Below, one piece after another: positions 59,705 to 64,000 of a stretch of DNA of 64,000 bases. This stretch comes from Pararcticibacter amylolyticus (GTDB lineage Bacteria; Bacteroidota; Bacteroidia; Sphingobacteriales; Sphingobacteriaceae), in assembly GCF_003130405.1 (NCBI RefSeq), contig NZ_QEAS01000007.1, positions 157,536 to 221,535 of the forward strand, in the 5' to 3' direction. Below the pieces are notes generated by a model. That model saw nothing but the letters and a program-made list of their open reading frames with translations, made no database searches and was not told the origin of the DNA. The position numbers and the translations under genes are program-made. Positions within the stretch are counted from its first letter, which is position 1; each line of letters starts with the position of its first letter.

Positions 59705-60547
59705 TTATTCTCCGAGGGAGAACACAATAGGCAAAGTATACTGAACTCTTACCTTTTGTTTGTTTTGGATGCCGGGAGTCCAGGCAGGTGATTTTTTCAG
59801 CACCCTGACAGCCTCTTCGTCGCATCCGAACCCGATACCTTTCAATACCTTTATATCTGTAAGTGATCCGTCTTTTTCAACAATAAAGCTGAGATAAACA
59901 CGACCTGATATGTTACTTTCGGCTGCACTTGCAGGATACCTGAGATTTTTCCGGAGATATTTTGCGAAACCTTCCATGCCACCCTGGAATTCAGGAAATT
60001 TTTCTACAGTTACAAATACCTCCACATCATTGCCTGAATTGTCGCTTCCGTTTACTGAATTGCCATTTCCCCCTGTGCCGTCTGTCTGCACTGGACTTAT
60101 ACTGGAGGCGACTTCTATTCCTTCTTGGGTATGTGTTGCAATCGTGGTCGCTTGAAGCGCCCTGATCTCCGGCATTTCTTCAGTTACCTGGCTGGCGACG
60201 ACTACCCGGGGCGGGACAAAACGGGTAGTTTTGATCTTTACAGGTTCAGTCTTTGGAGCTGCTTCTGCGGGCTCCACCTGCTTAATCCGGCTCAAGTCAA
60301 CCACTGTCTCCTTCATTGGCGGCAGAACTGGAAAATCGGACATCGCTGCCGGTTTTTCTTTCAGGTGATACAACAGCATGGGTAGACAAATGACGGAGGT
60401 GAATAGAAAAGAGGCCGCAATTAACGCCTTATTGAGCGTATGAGAATAATTCTTTCTCAACTCATAAGCACCATACTCGTGGTTCCGGTTAGCGAATACA
60501 AGTTCGAGCCACTCGCTCCTGTAAACATCAAATTTATCTGTAAACAT
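59705..60547 (-). CDS. TonB-family energy transducer
   Basis: 280 residues. A cytoplasmic N-terminus with EWLELVFANRNHEYGAYELRKNY, one transmembrane helix (about 41-60), a Pro/Glu-rich periplasmic linker and a C-terminal TonB domain (RYPASAAESNISGRVYLSFIVEKDGSLTDIKVLKGIGFGCDEEAVRVLK, given in part). Energises TonB-dependent transporters such as SusC. Chromosomal. Confidence 0.92.
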   Translation of the reverse strand: MFTDKFDVYRSEWLELVFANRNHEYGAYELRKNYSHTLNKALIAASFLFTSVICLPMLLYHLKEKPAAMSDFPVLPPMKETVVDLSRIKQVEPAEAAPKTEPVKIKTTRFVPPRVVVASQVTEEMPEIRALQATTIATHTQEGIEVASSISPVQTDGTGGNGNSVNGSDNSGNDVEVFVTVEKFPEFQGGMEGFAKYLRKNLRYPASAAESNISGRVYLSFIVEKDGSLTDIKVLKGIGFGCDEEAVRVLKKSPAWTPGIQNKQKVRVQYTLPIVFSLGE

Positions 60548-60852
60548 GGTCTGAAGATTTGGTTTCTATATACTGGATGCTGAAGGGGGGGGCGATTCCA
60601 TAAATCAGACAGAATTTAATGAAGTGATTTTTCAGAACTGAAATTTATTCCAATCATATACTGCGAGCTGATTACTGGCAGAAGCTGTGAATAAGATAAA
60701 GGCATATAATTCAGTCAGGACTTTGCTCTGAAAGAGGCAGAAGAAAAGTATGTAAAAAGCAGGCTGAACTTGTGTATTTAAACGGGCCCGGTTGGAAAAG
60801 GCGCCGGAGAAGATATTGAAGTCCCCTGCGCTATATGGGCAGGGGACTTCAA
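60548..60852 (-). terminator. 305-bp gap with the nrd operon terminator
   Basis: A hairpin at 60816-60852 (TTGAAGTCCCCTGC and its complement, 9-nt loop) lies directly beyond the nrdF stop and should end the nrd transcript. The rest of the gap, upstream of the TonB gene, holds its promoter but no recognisable box or gene. Confidence 0.7.
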
Positions 60853-61842
60853 TCAGATTCCTGTATTAAGATCAAAAACGAAATCCTCATCTCTCAGATG
60901 AACGATCTCTGTGGCCTTCTCATAGTTGGTGGATTTCTTTGAGAAGAAATCATGCTGAGTAGTTTCAACATTCAGACCGTTCAATACAATTGAATTGATG
61001 TCCTTCACTTCAAAGACTTCCGAAAATCCTAGATTCATCATAGCTTTATTTGCATTGTACCGCACATAATCCTTTACCTCAGCCGAAAGGCCGACATCGG
61101 TATAGACCTCATCTGTATATTTCAGTTCGTTCTCATAAAGGTCGTTCAGCAGGGCATCGAGCTTTTGTTTTACGGCTTCCTGGTGGTTTAGTTTGCGGTA
61201 AACATCCTGGGCCAGCAATCCCACGAAAACACCGTGGATTGACTCATCTGCTATGATCTTTTTAATGATGTCGGCACTTGCAACCATTTGTCCCTGGCCA
61301 GCCAGCCACAGTGGCATAAAGAAGCCGCTATAGAACAAAAAGGATTCGAGAAGCACTGAAGCGGCCAGGGCCATGAACAGGTCCTCATCTGTCGCTTGTT
61401 CCTGGTCGAGCGCCCGGTAATAGTTGTCAATTGTAGCGGCCTTAAACTGAAGGCGCTTGTTATTGTGCACCCATTCAAAAAGTTCATTGATTTCCGGTGT
61501 ACTTACTACGGTCGTGAAGATGGTCGAGTATGATTTTGCGTGAATGGCTTCCATCATACACATGAACGAAAGAACCGACTTGTTCTGGAGTGACTGGATC
61601 CTGTCAATAATCTTCGGCATGCCTGTATGGCTTTGCAGCGTGTCCAGCAACGTAAGCCCGCCCAGGGCCTTTTTATAAGCCTCCTGAATGCCCGGCTCCA
61701 GGCTCTTCCAGCTATCTATGTCCTTTGAGGGGATGTACTCGGTATCTATCCAAAACTGACGCAGGTTTTGCTCCCAAAACATTCCTGCATAGTCATTGTC
61801 AGGGGTATTCCAGTTAACTGCTGAATATTGTTTCATTATCAA
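60853..61842 (-). CDS. nrdF: Ribonucleotide reductase class Ib beta subunit NrdF
   Basis: 329 residues, the NrdF size. Dinuclear metal ligands are all present: Asp in GLTLLDTLQ, Glu/His in MEAIHAKSY, Glu in LLESFLFYSG and Glu/His in DESIHG. The radical Tyr of HAKSYSTIF is also there. Supplies the radical for the NrdE subunit, making deoxyribonucleotides. Located 5 bp after nrdE. Confidence 0.92.
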   Translation of the reverse strand: MIMKQYSAVNWNTPDNDYAGMFWEQNLRQFWIDTEYIPSKDIDSWKSLEPGIQEAYKKALGGLTLLDTLQSHTGMPKIIDRIQSLQNKSVLSFMCMMEAIHAKSYSTIFTTVVSTPEINELFEWVHNNKRLQFKAATIDNYYRALDQEQATDEDLFMALAASVLLESFLFYSGFFMPLWLAGQGQMVASADIIKKIIADESIHGVFVGLLAQDVYRKLNHQEAVKQKLDALLNDLYENELKYTDEVYTDVGLSAEVKDYVRYNANKAMMNLGFSEVFEVKDINSIVLNGLNVETTQHDFFSKKSTNYEKATEIVHLRDEDFVFDLNTGI

Positions 61843-61847
61843 TCAAT

Positions 61848-63938
61848 TTAAACGGCACAGGAAACGCACTCGTCAATGGAGGCTTTTCTCGTGCGGGTAT
61901 AGTACAGGGATTTGAGTCCCATCTTGTGTGCATAGATATAATAAACAGAAAGATCACGGGTGGTATCACGGCTGTTTGTATGAAGAATAGTTGATATTCC
62001 CTGATCAACATGCCGCTGAATGACCGATATCAGCCTCAATATCTTCTTCTGGTCCATGTCATAAGCCGATTTATAAAAGAAGTAGTTATCGTTAGTGAGG
62101 TAGGGCATTGGGTAATAAGTCGTACTGTCGCCATACTCACGCACTTCAATTACATCGACAACAGGCATAACCGAGGCTGTTGAATTCATGATGTATGACG
62201 TAGACTGGTTAGGGGCTATCGCCATACGATACGCATGATAAATGCCATGCTCTGCTACCTGCTGCTTCAGTTGCGCCCATGCTTCCTTTCCAGGGATTTC
62301 AATTCCTTCGAAAAGCTGCTTTACTGTTTCGCTTTGCGGATAAATATCCTCCCGGATATATTTCTCAAAATACTCTCCGCTTGCATAAGCCGAGTGTTCA
62401 AATCCTTTAAAGGTAGTCTTCCGGTCGCGCGCGATCTCCATGGACCGTTCAAGGGAGTAAAAATTAACCATCATGAAGAACACGTTACAGAAATCAAGAG
62501 CTTCCTCACTTTCATACATCATGAAATTTTTAGCCAGAAAACCGTGCAGGTTCATAGCGCCCAGACCAACACTGTGCAGTTCCTCGTTGGCTTTCCGGAT
62601 AGACGGTACCATGCTGATATTGGTATTGTCTGACACAACGGTGAGGGTGGTCATCGCCGTTTTTACCGCTTCTTTGATGCGCTTGTTTTCCATCACTGTA
62701 ACGATGTTGAGAGACCCAAGGTTACATGAGATCCCGTAACGGATGGTATCTTCCTGTCCGTAGCTGCCGATATCAGAAACATCTGAGACCTGCATGATCT
62801 CCGTACAAAGATTAGAGAACTTAACGTTTCCGATCCCATTAAGCGCATGCTGCCGGTTCGCGTTGTTCTTAAAGAAGAGATAGGGGTAGCCGCTTTCCTT
62901 CTGTGTCTGGGCTATCTTCACCAAAAGATGGCGGGCATTTACTTTTTTCTTACGTATTTTCGGGTTCGTAATCAATTCTTCATACATCCCGTCCATGTCG
63001 AGCTCGTCGAGGTACTGACCGTATTCAAGTTTGACGGTATGCGGATAAAAAAGATAGCATGGTTCATCCTTTTCGGCAAGCTCCATGAATTTGTCAGGAA
63101 TAACCACCCCTATGGAAAGAGTCTTGATGCGGACCTTTTCATCGACATTGATCTTTTTACAATCCAGGAATTCCTCAATATCAGAATGAAATACATTCAG
63201 GTAAACGGCGCCGGCTCCTGGCCTCTGGCCAAGTTGGTTGGCGTAAGAAAAGGTATCTTCCATGATCTTCATCACCGGCAATACACCGCTTGCCAGGTTC
63301 TCAACACCTTTAATCGATTCACCGCGGCCTCTTACCTTCGACATGTTGAATGAAACGCCCCCCCCGATCGAAGAGAGCTTCATGGCTGAGTCTATCGCGT
63401 AACCTATACCATTCAGATTATCTCCAACTTCATCCAAAAAGCACGATACCAGTTCGCCCGATCGCTTCTTGCCCGCATTCAGAAATGTAGGCGTAGCGGG
63501 CTGGTATTCCTGGTTGATCAGCATTTCGGCGTTTTCGAGCGCTTGGTTTACGTCTCCGCGGGCCAGAAACAAAGCAATGACGGCCAGGCGGTCTTCATAT
63601 CTTTCCAGGAATTTCTCCCCCGAGTCGTCACGAAGGGCATAGCTCTGGAAAAACTTAAAGGCACTCATGAAAGACGGAAACCTGAACTTACGCGAGTACA
63701 CCAGGTCATACACCGCTTTCATCTGGTCGAAGGTGTACCACTCGTAGAAATTGATATAATAATGGTTTTCTATCAGGTAATCGATCTTTTCTTTCAGGGT
63801 ATAGAAGAATACCGTGTTCTTATTAACGTAGTCCAGAAAATAAGAACGTACAGCTTCCTTGTCTTTGTCCAGACTAAACCCGTCGTCCTGCTTCATCATG
63901 ATCTCATTGTTCAGCAGGATCCACTTTTTTGCAATCAT
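61848..63938 (-). CDS. nrdE: Ribonucleotide reductase class Ib alpha subunit NrdE
   Basis: 696 residues. Active-site Cys residues in GELVSCFLDEV, FSNLCTEIMQ and YGISCNLGSLN, and the redox-relay tail ECVSCAV at the C-terminus, are all visible. Lacks the ATP-cone expected for class Ia, consistent with class Ib. Start overlaps the nrdI stop (ATGA). Confidence 0.94.
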   Translation of the reverse strand: MIAKKWILLNNEIMMKQDDGFSLDKDKEAVRSYFLDYVNKNTVFFYTLKEKIDYLIENHYYINFYEWYTFDQMKAVYDLVYSRKFRFPSFMSAFKFFQSYALRDDSGEKFLERYEDRLAVIALFLARGDVNQALENAEMLINQEYQPATPTFLNAGKKRSGELVSCFLDEVGDNLNGIGYAIDSAMKLSSIGGGVSFNMSKVRGRGESIKGVENLASGVLPVMKIMEDTFSYANQLGQRPGAGAVYLNVFHSDIEEFLDCKKINVDEKVRIKTLSIGVVIPDKFMELAEKDEPCYLFYPHTVKLEYGQYLDELDMDGMYEELITNPKIRKKKVNARHLLVKIAQTQKESGYPYLFFKNNANRQHALNGIGNVKFSNLCTEIMQVSDVSDIGSYGQEDTIRYGISCNLGSLNIVTVMENKRIKEAVKTAMTTLTVVSDNTNISMVPSIRKANEELHSVGLGAMNLHGFLAKNFMMYESEEALDFCNVFFMMVNFYSLERSMEIARDRKTTFKGFEHSAYASGEYFEKYIREDIYPQSETVKQLFEGIEIPGKEAWAQLKQQVAEHGIYHAYRMAIAPNQSTSYIMNSTASVMPVVDVIEVREYGDSTTYYPMPYLTNDNYFFYKSAYDMDQKKILRLISVIQRHVDQGISTILHTNSRDTTRDLSVYYIYAHKMGLKSLYYTRTRKASIDECVSCAV

Positions 63939-64000
63939 ATAATAAACTGCTCTATTTCTTGAATAAATGTATTAACGTCTTTATTTGTACCTGACAGTTC
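63935..64000 (-). CDS. nrdI: Flavodoxin-like NrdI, C-terminal part (cut by window edge)
   Basis: Only the last 21 codons are in the window. FELSGT-like ELSGTNKDVNTFIQEIEQFII followed by TGA matches the NrdI end (shown in part as ELSGTNKDVNTF). Its stop overlaps the nrdE start by 2 bp, confirming the class Ib nrdI-nrdE-nrdF order. Provides the oxidant for NrdF activation. Confidence 0.75.
   Translation of the reverse strand, partial: ELSGTNKDVNTFIQEIEQFII

Noticed and set aside
1-64000. CRISPR array or insertion sequence
   Set aside because: No regularly spaced repeats and no transposase found; the only intron/transposon-like unit is the group II intron.

Overview
The window looks like a chromosome segment of a Bacteroidota bacterium, most likely Sphingobacteriaceae (Pedobacter/Mucilaginibacter-like; genus not resolved). 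The reasons are a 724-residue type III glutamine synthetase, SusC/SusD with FecI/FecR control, Bacteroidetes-type tra and mob genes, and promoters of the TTTG-N19-TAnnTTTG type. The clearest such promoter drives tRNA-His at 56150-56180.

Two chromosomal arms flank one integrative and conjugative element (ICE) of about 53.45 kb. Left arm (1-2606): glnN and, just before the junction, the original terminator of tRNA-His. Right arm (56068-64000): tRNA-His, rnhA, fbp, a YfcE-type phosphoesterase, a TrmN6-type methyltransferase, a VOC protein, a TonB protein and a class Ib ribonucleotide reductase operon (nrdI partial, nrdE, nrdF).

The ICE sits in the 3' end of tRNA-His between two copies of GGGTGGAA (2607-2614 and 56060-56067). 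Its parts are: (a) 2.8-14.7 kb, accessory and probable defence genes: a GNAT / zinc-HNH-like / GIY-YIG / HEPN four-gene cassette, a DUF6908/J-domain group, a DUF2971 protein, an Mrr-like nuclease gene broken by a stop codon, a second HEPN protein and an HsdR-N-like protein; (b) 14.8-27.9 kb, the tra operon read leftward (traE, F, G, three TraI paralogues, J, K, L-like, M), with traE interrupted by a 2.5-kb group II intron; (c) rteC, a 7-TM LuxR-type regulator and a GNAT; (d) 30.9-49.9 kb, a carbohydrate/peptide utilisation locus (beta-helix protein, GH2, GDPD, GH78, thioredoxin-like, S9 peptidase, SusD, SusC, FecR, ECF sigma); (e) 50.0-54.0 kb, mobC/mobB/mobA and a probable oriT; (f) a small protein and a large serine recombinase whose 3' end runs into the tRNA.

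Two regulatory arrangements stand out. First, three ICE promoters (tra operon, recombinase operon and a divergent 54-codon ORF) share the same layout: a 21-bp dyad with core CTAGTAG, exactly 17 nt, then a weak -7 box (C/A)AnnTTTG. This suggests one unidentified regulator couples excision and transfer. Second, the recombinase reading frame crosses the attachment site. When integrated it ends in nine tRNA-encoded residues. In the excised circle it would end in a different 37-residue tail, now stranded at the opposite ICE end (2613-2726). Integration also swaps the native tRNA terminator for one carried by the ICE.

The ICE may not be fully transfer-competent: no traN, traO, traP or traQ is recognisable, and traE needs intron splicing.
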